This document shows positions 1-11,049 of a stretch of DNA of 64,000 nt, piece after piece. The DNA lies in assembly GCA_022432975.1 (NCBI GenBank), contig CM039509.1, positions 1,132,482 through 1,196,481 of the forward strand, read 5' to 3'. The DNA is from Begonia masoniana (lineage: Eukaryota; Streptophyta; Magnoliopsida; Cucurbitales; Begoniaceae). Position 1 is the stretch's first letter, and every line of letters starts with the position of its first letter. The notes below the pieces were generated by a model. The model searched no databases. It was not told the origin of the DNA and was given only the letters and a program-made list of their open reading frames with translations. Both the position numbers and the translations under genes were made by a program.

Positions 1-990
1 CCATCCTCATGGACTGAGAATGCGATAAACCTATTACCGAATTGAGGGACAGCTCGACAATCTTATACTCATTGCCAACCAACCCCAGTGCTAACTATTC
101 TAGGTGGAACTTCTGTTGATTCCAAGCTAGCATTGTCAATGGCAAGGAGAATCTGAAGCTCCTTTTGAGCACAACGATGGCCCACGGTGTATCAGATACT
201 AAGCCTGCTTCTGTTGCAACTCTGCTTCAGAGAGACGACAGAACCCTGCTGCTGGATCACCATTGGTAGTCAATAGGGTGAAGGCAGGAAAGGGCCACTT
301 GATTGAAGGGGCAAGGATGGAGCCGACAATTTGTTGGTCATCGGAAAGAGAAGGAACATGCCTGGGGATCACCAAAGGTCGAGATAAAGTGGGTCTCTGA
401 CTGTTAGTGTTGGTCCAGAAGCGCATTGCAGTCCTCGACTCATTGGGCCATGTCCATAAGCAAGGGAAGACCGATGGATACCATTCACAAATTGTCCCTA
501 CAGTAAAGCTTCTGGAATGTTCGTCAAGGGTGCTGCGAGTATCTCGATCTCTCGACGATAGTCTCTCACTGAGCCAACCTAGGTAAGGGTCAAAAATCAC
601 TCATAGATTGTCCTTATTTCGAAGAACACAACCGATCAAGTAACAGTGTTTTAAAAGTTCCCCAATGTGTGATTGGTTGTCGAGCTTCTTCCCACAGAAA
701 TCACACCAAGGCATTGCCCTATAAGCAGAAGGCCATTGCTTCCATCTGTTCAGATTACATGAGACGGTTCAGAGCAAATTCGGGTTGTCCCCTAGAGAAA
801 ACAAGCATTTCAAGTTGTCGTGTGGTAGAGTCGCGATAGTCGAGGGCCGGGTGCGGGTCGCACATTCCGTCCAAGAGAGAAGTTCGATTGTTGGACTCAA
901 CCTCCGGATGTCCTAACAAAGCCTTCCCCTTGCGTCGGTAATCTTCAACTTGATGGAGTCAGTTTATCTGTGGTGATCAGAATTTGCATC
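1..990 (-). pseudogene. Decayed Ty3/gypsy gag (capsid to protease linker)
   Basis: Conceptual minus-strand translation, with stops and frame changes, gives gypsy gag landmarks in the right order. Near 790-820 is an RQLEMLVFSRGQPE stretch like the start of the Retrotrans_gag domain. Near 650-700 is a tryptophan-rich part (WEEARQPITHWGTFKTLLL). Near 520-570 is VRDYRREIEILAAPLTNIPE, then a stop and GQFVNGI. Near 210-240 is FCRLSEAELQQKQA, the linker before the zinc-knuckle region. Near 1-40 is VELSLNSVIGLSHSQSMRM, typical of the gag-protease boundary. The linker runs almost straight into the protease boundary, so part was deleted. The minus-strand open frame at 199-600 is only one frame of this ruin. 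The element continues beyond the left edge. It probably sits in a large intron of the MORC gene. Family assignment is confident; exact ends are approximate. Confidence 0.75.
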
Positions 991-999
991 ACCTCTCCG

Positions 1000-2110
1000 G
1001 TCACAGAACACACCTATCACTCCTTTTGATGCTTATCACTCCTGCCACATCAGCAAAATATTATTGCATGGTCAACCCTTGAGAGAGACTTTCTTTCCTT
1101 CAATGAAGTTTTTTCTCTAATCCTAAACTACCTACAAATCTAGCAACAATGCTAAAAATTCAGACTTACCCTAACAAACAATGAAATGTCAATTCATTCA
1201 TCAAAAGTATCCATCTCTTCCTCAGTCTTACAATTTATATTCCCTTTTTTCACATCACACCTTTTTCACTCCCTCTACTCCATATCAAACTAGTCATATT
1301 AGCAAGTTATTATTTCCCATACCATCTTCCTTAATCACATCTCAACACGAAATCGACTTTGTTCTCAAGGTCGTGAGTAGAACACCAGATCTTCACTTCC
1401 TACTACTTTCTTAATTTACAATTGTTTTAAAAAGAATATAAAAAATGTGCAAGGTGCATGTCCAAAATATCTTTACTTATATCATTGCAAATATGCCAAG
1501 ATGGTACCTATACCACAACTTATTTTCTCTTATATTGTGCATCAGAACCCACTAAAGACTCCAAAATGCAAAATAATTATCCCTACAGTACAAGCCTAAA
1601 AAAACACCCAAAGAGCTCGACTCTTACTCCTAAATGCAGAGTACTATTTTGTATAAATGGCTTTAATCATGCTCTCTTTACTCCCCCTCCCTTCTTTTTA
1701 TTATTCTCTCTCCCTAATACCATGTCCCTTTCATCACTCACTCTGTTGCAAAGACTAATCATTTAATTACAAATGTACCACAAAGCCTCTTATTGTAAAT
1801 GGTACCAAACACCTCATTGTTCTTCTCCATTTAATTCTCTACCCCCCTATTCGAAATCGACCATCGAGGTCGTGAGTAAAAGAGTAAGTATGATCTTCAC
1901 TTCTTAAAAGCTTCTTGATTTTCTCAGTGCCAAATAAAATAAAGCATAAGACAAAGTGTGCATTCAAAACCATGCACTTGTCTCCTTAATTGTTTTTAAC
2001 AGATAAATTGGTTCTTTCTCTAAAATATTAGTACATTGAATTCTCAGTCCAACCCATTAAATAACTTGAATTCAAACCTAATGCATAATTCAGGTGTCCC
2101 CATCCAATTC
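1000..2110. repeat. AT-rich region with two gypsy 3'-end remnants
   Basis: No gene is visible. Two stretches, about 1345-1415 and 1850-1915, share the motif CAAGGTCGTGAGTA or CGAGGTCGTGAGTA followed by an AGATCTTCACTTC-like tail. On the minus strand this reads like THDLENKV, the end of a gypsy integrase region. Related copies lie at 5925-5985 and, in the opposite orientation, at 6610-6675. The two plus-strand open frames in this stretch (1181-1414 and 1458-1766) have no recognisable domain. Confidence 0.45.
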
Positions 2111-2113
2111 TAG

Positions 2114-2345
2114 GTAGGGGGTGGGCAAAACCAGCCTGAGATCCAACCGAACCGAACCATCAGTTTTAGTCCGGTTTTGGTCCAATTTTGGTCCCAAGTC
2201 TCTAGACCACGGTCCGGTCCTCAGTCGAAACTTCAATATCCCACCGGTTCTCGGTCCGGTCCACGATCCGATCCTCGATCCATAGCCAAAATTCTCGAAA
2301 AACCGGGACCGGACCGGACCGAAGGTTAAAAAAAATCAGTCTTTC
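2114..2345. repeat. CCGGTCC-rich repeat, possible hAT-like MITE end
   Basis: The stretch opens with GGGGGTGGGCAAAACC, a sequence type common at the ends of plant non-autonomous hAT elements. It then carries many CCGGTCC, CGGTTC and GATCC variants and ends in GGACCGGACCGGACCGAAGG. No matching second end or target duplication was found, so the class is a guess. Confidence 0.3.
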
Positions 2346-3616
2346 AGCTTCACTCTTCCCTCTTCAATCTTCTCGTTCTAATTGTTTTCGCGTGTAGGAT
2401 TTCGTTGTGTCGGATTTGCATTTTGAGCTTGGAACTCAAAATTCTCGGTTGTTCATGTATTATTTCAATCGATCTATGGTCTAAGTAGAGTTTTACACCA
2501 ATTGATGTGGAAAATCGATAGAAAATTCGAGCTTTTCGCGAAATTCTTTGTTTGGATGTCATCTCCAGGTATCCTCTGCTCAAAGTTGGGGGTCCGTGTG
2601 AGACGCATGTGCCGGCTTCAACAATAGCGCTTGGGTTTTTGTCTCGTGTATCCGCGGGGACTCTGAGCGTCTGGATATCCATTTGAGCTTCTGTGGCAGG
2701 ACCGGACTTTCGCTCAAGGCGTCTATAGATCCATATGGCATCCCAGGCAACAATCGGGTCGCGGCCATTTATCGTTTCCTTTGGTTTGGGTTTCTATTCC
2801 GTATCTAGAACTCATCTACTTTTCTCGTACAGTCTTAAAATGAGATTTCTAAACTCGATTTTGTTATAGGTTTCGACAATTGCACTAACTACAAACCTAT
2901 GCTCGAGAGTGTGGCTAAGTTTTCCACTTCCTTTTAAATTTTAGACTAAGTTGTCTGCAGCAAACCGAGTCTTGAGCTAAGCAATTGGGTCTTCTAAGAG
3001 AATCAGGTCGTTTGACTCGGCATTTATGTTGGACTCGCCTCTGATTTGTGACAAATAACCTGATATTAGGGCATAAATTCAATCCACTCAAAAAAATGTC
3101 TCTTATCTTCATCAAGAAAGGTGAAAAAGAACTATCGTGGACCGCCAACTGTCATCTTCATCAAGCAGCATCTTCCACCCTCACGGATGAAAGAGAATTG
3201 TCGTGGACTCTCAACTATCTATTGCACCTGAAAATCGTTCGGCTGCCCATAGAAAAAATCATTTCTCTTTGATCTTTTTCAAATGGATGGACATAGTTGT
3301 AGCATAAATTTTATGTTGCTTCACATTTGTTCAGCAGAAATTCTTATACTTCCTTTGCAGCCTAAAATAATCAAAACAACTTGTTTCTTATCATGATAAG
3401 AAAGAGAGACCAAAATCCAGCTTCATTCGAGATATTGCATCCACCATATCAAAATGAATTGAATTTAAAATTTGAAATGTTTAATATGGAATATGCAAAT
3501 GATAGGCTAGGAATGAATGATTGTTGCGCCTATCAAGAGCGGAAGAAAACTTGGCATTCAACAAGATTGGCAAAGCCAAGTTTCAATAAAAGAACTCCTA
3601 AAAAAAGATCGATTAC
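2346..3616. other. No feature recognised (probably MORC intron)
   Basis: Both strands were searched for the next MORC exon, which should begin with a PFWRV-like sequence, and for other domains. None was found. The minus-strand open frames at 2350-2682 and 2580-2768 resemble nothing I know. The stretch is best explained as intron sequence of the MORC gene, whose last exons would lie beyond position 1. Confidence 0.4.
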
Positions 3617-6600
3617 CAATATCAGCCGGTTTTTGTGGTACACATTGAAGCCATGTATACTGACGTGTGGAGCATCCTTTAAAAATCCAATTGTGGTAAC
3701 AACCATACCCTAAATGAGTGAAAAAATGTCATGTAGATCGTATCTCACATTTTCATATAATAATACTCTAGTAAATTAATTGGCAAAACATGCTTCAATT
3801 TTCCTAGTATACTTATTTCTCAGTTACAAATGTCTGCGTTGACGTCCACATGATATGTAATTTTGGAAAATAACATTTAAAAGAGATGGAAAAAACCAAC
3901 CAAAAAAGAGTTTCAAGAAACCATAACTCAACCTCAACACACCCGACACTGTGAGGTCTGTACAAGATATATTCTGGAAATTTCAGATCATCCGCAAGGT
4001 TATGAAGAGTAACCACTTTCCCACGTAATACTATTTTAAATGATTGAGGTATTCGCAAGTATAATATGGACAAGTATTCCTGTGAAACACAAGGGCAGAT
4101 ATTCAACAAATTATGAGGCTTGCGTACTAAATCGGTAATACTTATTTCATTTTGTGCTTACACGCAGAGAATAGTGCAAACGGTTAGCAATATGCTGCTC
4201 ATTTATTGTCCTATAACCTGGTTGAGCACTGATTTTCCTAGTATCCCCACCAATACGTATATCCTGAGACAACCCAGTCATAAAAGTCCATTAATTGAAT
4301 TAAACATTTTAGAATATTGAAAGATTCTCAAAAAGTAAATCAACCTCAGGGTCCGAATCAAAATCCAGCTCCATATTCTGATCCTCATTGAACCATAAAT
4401 TGTAGATAATAACTTTTGTGCCATGGGACCCAATGTCATTGAACTGTAATCAAAACCAGAATTTGCATTAGATTGGCAACTGGAGATTAAAGGGCAGTTT
4501 AGGGCCTGTGAGTAAGACTCTGATGTGGATCTAAGACGATAACTTATAAATGGGGCATTTCCTAATAACTCAAGATTAGCCACAGATTTTCTCGTCAATG
4601 ACAGATCAAAAATTTTTATTATGCGCTACAAACAAAATAAAAGTTGCACAGTTCCCAAGAATTGTTTTAATCTGCCATGAATTTGAATTCTAAACTCATC
4701 ACCAACCAAACGACATAGAGGAAAACAACTTACTTGATTCAGAAGATCTGCTTCAGTTGAATAGGGAGACCATTTCATGAGAACAGAAAGGTTGGACATG
4801 AAGTGTTCCCTATCATGCAAAATTTCGAATTTGCCACTTGAATGATTTAGTTTATAATCTACCTGCACATGCCATGGCCACTTAATAATGGAACATATGG
4901 AATAACTTTTATGGAAAAACAAGGATGTTATGAATTTTCTATTAGAGGTCCACAAAAATTTATCATGTGGAATAGATATAAAAAAAGGAAAAAAACAGAA
5001 CTAAACCTAACAGAAACTTTAAGGAGATAAAAGAAACTCACCATTGGAACAACTATTCTATCATGTTCTGTAAGTGTCAAGAATGTGTAAGATAGAAGAC
5101 CAACACTTTGCATGCATATCCTGATCATATTAACAAGAGAGTTTTAGTAAGGAAAGTTTTTGAGACTGAGACCTGATGTACATTCCCATTGGAAAATAAC
5201 CACATTCACTTTTTTCCATTTAGGTGGATGGATAAGAGTGAAGGGAAACATGAGTACAATGAAGCTAAAAGATATAAAAGATTATCGACATTGCAGAGTG
5301 TTGCACAGCAAACCCAATTAGACTTCGTTCTCTTAATAATCTAACCACAAACCTGAAAAATTCCACAGATTCAGCAACCTGTTGCGAGTGGAATTAATTT
5401 AGGGACATACAGGTAATTATGCAAGATGAGGTAGAGAAATTGGTTAAAGTTGCAAGGTAATGGATTGTGTGTGTGGGATGGAGTCTAGAGATTAGAGGGT
5501 TATAAGTAGGAAGTTGGGAGGAGAAATGGGAATATTGAATATTTTTATGGCAAAGGTCATCTAGACTAGTTTATTTTTCGAGTAAGTGACTCGTAGTAAT
5601 TTTTGAACTGGTGTTTCGTTGGACTTATGGTGTTTTTTTTTTTTTTCTGTTTGTGTGTTGTTTTATCCGTGATATTTTTTATGGTCCCCTTTGATGTTCA
5701 TCACAACCTTACTTCCATCATCTCTAAATAATGCACGACAATAATGTTCAATGATCATCTCCTAGTCTTTCCCTCTCTGTTATACCCCTTCCACCCCCCC
5801 CCCCCCCCCCCCCCCACCCCAAAAAAAAAAAAAAAAACTCTACTACTAACGTGTCTAACTAACTCTACCAACTCATCAAGACACATTTCTTCTCCCTATT
5901 TCACTTTCAACATTACTCTTCTTTTCAAAATAGACATTATCCTCAAGGTCGTAAGTAAGAAGTCTTATCTTCTTTTCTTCCCAACTTTAATTTTTTTCTG
6001 TTCCAAACAAAATAAACCAAACAACACAAAGTGTATGTTCACATGCATTCTTTGTATCTTTAATTTGCAAATAATAAATTTGTTCGTTCTTTTTATTCAA
6101 GAAAAATTTTCCTTTTCTGGTTCATTTGATACTCTAAGATTATCAAAATCCAATATTTTAAACGAACCTTTGCAAATATGCTGCGGTGGGTCTTGGGTCC
6201 ATTGTCTATTCCTAATAATGGCTGGATATGCATTCTTTGGGCCCAAACTTTACGTCCATGCCATAATTCAGCTCCTCTCAAAGGGAGGAGCTGCCAACAA
6301 TATTATTTCAAAGGGAAGGAAAACTAAAAAAAAAGAAGCTATAGGCGACCAAAACTCCTCATGACCGTCCTTATGACGCACACAAATAAGTGGGATGGGC
6401 TAAAAAAATGGTAAAGCATAATGGGTATTTTAAATCGAGTTGGTCTGAAAATTTAAAGCAAAAAGAGAGTGGGTTTCAATTGGATTGGGCTTCCAAGGTT
6501 GTAGATTGGGTTATGGAAAATAAACAGACTTAAATGGGGGAACCTGAATTGTTCTATGAGTTTGAAGTAAGATCATCTAGTGGAATAGGCTAGAAATTAT

Positions 6601-9033
6601 TTTACATGAACTTTAGAAAAACCAAATGACTCACGACCTTGAGGACAAGGTCAATCTCAAGGAGGGAGTCATGTTGGAAATATATTAAATGGGTAATTCA
6701 AGTATTAATATTAGAATTATTTTAATAAATAAAGGAGAATGGGAGTGAGTTATCATTATTAAATATTGTCTAATAAAAAAAATACTATCGAAAATAAGTT
6801 CTATTTTCCGGTGTTTTGCCAAACTATGACTTTCTATTTTCGTTGTGTTTTTCAGTCATTTTATTCCAATGAATCCGTTTTATGCCCAATATCTAGCCAC
6901 AAGCATGAAAAAAAAAACCACATGCTTGGTAACCGTATTTCTACCCTCTCTAAATGTTAAAATGCAACAATATTCAATGATCATCCCTTTACCTTTCCCT
7001 TTGTTTCATATTCCCCCAACAAAATACTCAACTACTACCATGTCTAACTCTGCCATCTCAATAAGGTACATTCCCAAGTTGTCCATTCCAGCTAAATGAT
7101 TTTTATTTAGCTTTCCTTCTTTCTCCCATTTCATTACACAGATAATTCAAAGGCACATCAAAGTTCCTATCACTTCCCTCTCTTTCCTAAAAAAAAAAAA
7201 AATCACTCGCGAACAAGCACACTACTACTATTGAGAGATACCACCTCCCAAGTTGGCAAGCATGTAGCCTTTTTAACTCGTATTGTAATCCAGATCAAAG
7301 AGTGCTTATTGAATAATTTGATAATCCAATATCTTGCTAGTTCAAACACTTGATGGTCCAAATCTAAAGGTACAAGTTCTATTATAAATGTTCTTATATC
7401 CTTGAAAAAATTTGTCTTTAATTGATTTAACTTATCAAGATAAGAGAGTAAAACAAATTCAGAAGTATCATTGATAAAAGACTAATCATAAACTATAATA
7501 GAAATCTAGCACATATCAAAATACTCAAAACACATCATATTAGACAACTAGACACTTTCTGAATCAGCTACTAAACAATCAACGGTACAAGATGGAAAGC
7601 CAAATTAGGTTTGGAGACATACTTATTATTCAAGTATCGGCTGAAGACAACAACATCTCCACCAAGTCGCATAGTGCTGGTCTTGAAGCCATTTCCATCT
7701 GGAAAGCTACAATTCAAGAAATCAATGCAACAAAGAAATCTTAAATAAAGTGCAGATAAAATGCTAGCAACCATACACTGTCCGATGGCATTTTTTGATT
7801 TCTTCTCTGAAAATCCAAAACTCATACAGCGCCTCATTGTTTCGGGATCCATTCCACCACCATCATCTAGTTACAAGGTACCAGGATTTGGAAACCTAAG
7901 AGTTAGAGAAACAAAATATCCATACCCACTGAAAGCAAAATAATTTTCAAAAGAAATTTGTGATGATTATTCAACAAATAATACTTCTATTCTACACATT
8001 GGATGATGTAACAAATAAATGATGGCTTCTTTCTCTTCTTTTCTAATATGAGAACAATACCTTGTATCAACAATGCAGGCGTTCCATCTCTTGAATGAAT
8101 AGTTTTGTCTATTTTAACAAAAGAGGCCCCTCGATGAATCTAAAGAATGAGCAGAAGATAGATATTACAACATAGTAGATGAATTTAAACCAAGTGTTTA
8201 GGACAGAGAACATATTGCTAACATAAAATTAACCCTCCTTTTTCTCTAGAAAAAATTCAAGAAAATTACTAATTTTGGCATCACAGCATCAAATGACTAC
8301 AACACTCATGCCTCTGGTGATAATGTGAAAAAAAAAAAAAAAAAAAGATTCACTAAAGGAACATGGTAAAAAGGACCTCATCAACAGCATTATCAACAAG
8401 CTCTGCTACAGCTGCATAGTGAGACAAAAAAATCAGTTTTCTCCATAAAAATGCTGATGCTTAAGGCATAAAAATTAAATGCAGGACCAGGACATACCGC
8501 CAAAGGCCCATTTGTGTGAGGTGGCATTTGAATGAAGGAACTTTGGGTGGACTTGCAAGTGGTTTTTCCCATCTGCCATTATAAAGTCAACGATAAATGA
8601 CTAAGAGAACAACCCCATACATGCTCATAGAATATCATAAAATGATTCTCAATAGTACAATACTTTGAACAGATACTTTGGAACCAATTCCACTATCATA
8701 GTTTCCAGCTTTCCAGAATTGCCGACAAACTGGTGCCAAGCATAAAGGCGATGAGGAAGAAGGGCCACAATCATCAATTGGAGACTGCTCTTGATCGACT
8801 ACACTAGAGCCACTTTGACCCGTACTTAAAACATCTGAATTCCTATTATCTTCAAATTCTTGTCCTGTAGATAAAGCTTTCAGCTTTTGAACCTTGGTGG
8901 TTTCTCCTTTTTTATTCTCTTTGAATCGCAATGCAATCCCATCTACATCTTGCTCTAATTTAACAGCTTGACTAGTTCCTCCTTCACTGCTGCTAGACAA
9001 GTTCACGGTGTTATTGGATGCCATCTTGAGCAA
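3617..9033 (-). CDS. MORC6: MORC6-like GHKL ATPase (5' and central exons)
   Basis: Microrchidia-type GHKL ATPase; family members act in the nucleus in heterochromatin silencing and RNA-directed DNA methylation. Exons on the minus strand: 9033-8664, 8572-8498, 8411-8377, 8139-8061, 7866-7779, 7706-7623, 5120-5042, 4862-4734, 4443-4345, 4263-4162, 4079-3933, 3709-3617. All have GT and AG ends and the phases agree, giving 460 codons. Motifs: HPKFLHSNATSHKWAFG; AELVDNAVDE, the ATP-binding N-box; DDGGGMDP; GFSEKKS; GNGFKTSTMRLG; GLLSYTFL and HDRIVVPM; then the S5-like part with YLSILYLR, FKIVLRGK, PEYILYRP and SIHGFNVYHKNRLIL. The usual PFWRV part and coiled-coil tail are missing and probably lie left of the window. 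One oddity is FPD before GNGFK, where relatives have a single Tyr; an alternative acceptor explains it. The first in-frame ATG is at 9024; 9033 is the acceptor, which continues an upstream exon. MORC6 rather than another MORC is judged from memory. Confidence 0.85.
5121..7622 (-). other. MORC intron 6, filled with LTR-element debris
   Basis: This 2.5-kb intron lies between the exon ending at 7623 and the exon starting at 5120. It holds a related pair of pyrimidine-rich stretches, 5730-5965 and 6955-7110, each with ATTCAATGATCATC or a close variant and CATGTCTAACT or a close variant. It also holds two gypsy 3'-end remnants in opposite orientation. The second, about 6625-6672, reads THDLEDKVNLKEGVM on the plus strand and leads into an LTR-like start (TGTTGGAAATA). 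The 206-aa open frame at 5744-6364 is low-complexity and not a gene. Confidence 0.5.
5794..5838. repeat. Poly-C then poly-A low-complexity tract
   Basis: About 22 C residues, ACCCC, then about 18 A residues. It lies inside a MORC intron. Such a tract is prone to sequencing and replication errors, so its length should not be trusted. Confidence 0.8.
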
Positions 9034-9280
9034 CTGAGAGATAAAATAGCATATGCAGTTAAGTCATCTTAACTTCACCCAGTCATTGTTTTCCTTACTT
9101 TTAACTAAAAATCATGAGATAGTTTTCTTCATAGGTATACAGTCAAAAGCTAATACCTAGTTATCCATCGATGATAACTGAATGAAATACTACAGAAAAT
9201 TCACAGCCCAGAAATCAAAATAACACGAAATTGGATCAGCACAAAAAAAAAAAACAAGCATTGACCAAAATAATTACCTT
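9034..9280 (-). other. MORC intron sequence next to the exon 9033-8664
   Basis: On the minus strand a pyrimidine-rich run (TATTTTATCTCTCAG) ends in AG right before the exon at 9033. This is a good 3' splice site and implies an upstream exon. The likely donor lies far upstream, at 21420. Confidence 0.5.
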
Positions 9281-10905
9281 GTGTAGATTTTCAGTATCTC
9301 TATTAGTTGTAAATATCTTTGTAAAAGATAAGATTAGTTGTATTTCCTATTTTAGTTCCTAGATTAGTGCTAGTAGTTAATTAGATTTTATTCTCTTATG
9401 TACTACAAATAGGTGTTGTATTTCTATCATTGATATAATATTAGAGATATTTTTCTCTTAAAATTACATGGTATTAGAGCCATAGCCATTTTTTCTCATC
9501 GGCTACAGAGCAAAAACAGCGCGCCGTCAATTTTGTCGTTGTTCTTTTCCTTTTTTGTCGCCATTTTTTCTTCAGAAAACACCTTCCTCATAAACCCAGA
9601 AAATTCCGACCATGACTGAACCACCTAGAGCGTATGAGAAAGCTGAAGCAGCAGCACCCTTCCAATTAACAGTTCACCTCCTCAATGGTTCCAATTATCT
9701 TGAATGGTCTCAATCTGTCAAATTAGCGATTGATGGATGAGGAAAATTGGGTTTTTTAACCGGTGAAACCCCCAAACCAGATGAATCTGAACCATCGTTT
9801 CCAACATGGCAATCAGCCAATTCTCTTGTCACTGTGTGGTAGTTAAACTTCATGGTAGTAACAATTGCGAAGACCCTCCTGTTCATGTCCACAGCAAAGA
9901 GATCTGGGATTCTGTTCAAGAGATGTACTCGGATCTCTTCAATTCCTCACAAATACTTGAATTAAAGACGCAGTTGTGGCAACTAAAACAAGGGACTCGA
10001 GACAATACTACGTACTACCATGAGATGGTTTCTCTCTGGCAGGCGTTCAACCAGTGCTACGAGGAGGTATGGGAACACCCAGTTGGCTTTGCTCGACAGA
10101 AAAAACGTGAAGAGAATGATCGTGTCTTCATGTTTCTAGCTGGTGTTAATCGAACCCTTGATGAAACAAAGGACGCATCCTTGGTCGTCATCCTTAGCCG
10201 CCTTCTATCCGTGATGTTTTCTCAAAGGTTCGTTACAAAGAGAGCCGCAAGAAGGTTATGAATGCCGAAGATCATAACGAGCCTAAACAGGGTCCTCATT
10301 CTTCTTCCCCGGTATTGGTGGTGCATGGGTCTAACCAGAACAGTAATTCCCGTCGCAAGAAACCTCAGTGCGATCACTGTAGACAACCTTGCCACACTCG
10401 AGAAACATGCTGGAAATTACATGGAAAACCTCCAAGAGGCGCTCCAAAGCCAGACAGAGCTCTTCACACCATGACTAATTCACCACAAGGGCAACACATT
10501 GATAAAGGGCAGTCTTGGTTCACAAAGGATGAACTAGAGTAACTTGTTCAGCTACTTCAATCTTTAATTTCTCAAAACTCTTCCTCAAGTGATCCTCATG
10601 TCCCTTCTTGTTCATTTGCTAAGTCTGGTAATCGCCTTGTCTCCTCTTTTGTTTGCACTACTTCACAAAATCCTTAGATTATTGACTCTGGTGCATCTGA
10701 TCACATGGCTGGTAGTCCTATTCTATTTTCTTCATACAAACCATGTGTAGGTCATAGAAAAGTTAGATATAGGTCTTTTCAACCATTGTTGGAATAGGAG
10801 ATATTAAAATTTCACCTAAATTCATTTTATATAATGTCCTACATATTCCTAATCTAACTTGTAATTTACAGTCCATCAATAAGCTAGAAATTCTTTCTTT
10901 TTTCT
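9281..10905 (+). mobile_element. Ty1/copia remnant: LTR, primer site, gag, start of protease
   Basis: A short LTR (about 9281-9467) ends in AAAATTACA and is followed by TGGTATTAGAGCC, a tRNA-Met-type primer-binding site. An ATG at 9612 opens a gag with LNGSNYLEWSQSVKLAIDG, a stop, then GKLGFLTGETPKPDE. After a frame change come KTQLWQLKQGTRDNTTYYHE and CDHCRQPCHTRETCWKLH, a zinc knuckle of CX2CX4HX4C type. About 10677 encodes IDSGASDHMAG, the copia protease active site. The sequence stops near 10905, before integrase. Several stops make it non-functional. It lies in the putative 12.4-kb first intron of the MORC gene. Confidence 0.8.
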
Positions 10906-11049
10906 ATTGTTAGTTTTGTTAGTTTTGAGACCATTTTCAAGACATGGTCCCAGGGAAGAGGACTGGAATTGCTAAAGAATGCAATGAACTCGACTTTCTA
11001 GATGAGGAGATCAACTCAGGTAAACCAGTTAAAATTTCTTCAGCTTGCG
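10906..11049. other. Short spacer between two retroelements
   Basis: Nothing recognisable. The plus strand has a short open stretch (MVPGKRTGIAKECNELDF...) with no known domain. It may be original intron sequence or the missing edge of either flanking element. Confidence 0.3.

Noticed and set aside
199..600. 133-aa minus-strand open frame
   Set aside because: It is one frame of a decayed gypsy gag; the true gag sequence changes frame across it.
2350..2768. Minus-strand frames starting MDIQTLRVPAD and MAATRLLPGM
   Set aside because: No recognisable domain, and they overlap in different frames next to a repeat.
5744..6364. 206-aa plus-strand open frame
   Set aside because: It begins in a poly-C/poly-A tract, has low complexity, and lies in a MORC intron.
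9469..9484. tRNA-like match (TGGTATTAGAGCC)
   Set aside because: It is only a retroelement primer-binding site, not a tRNA gene; the same holds for the site near 37490-37502.
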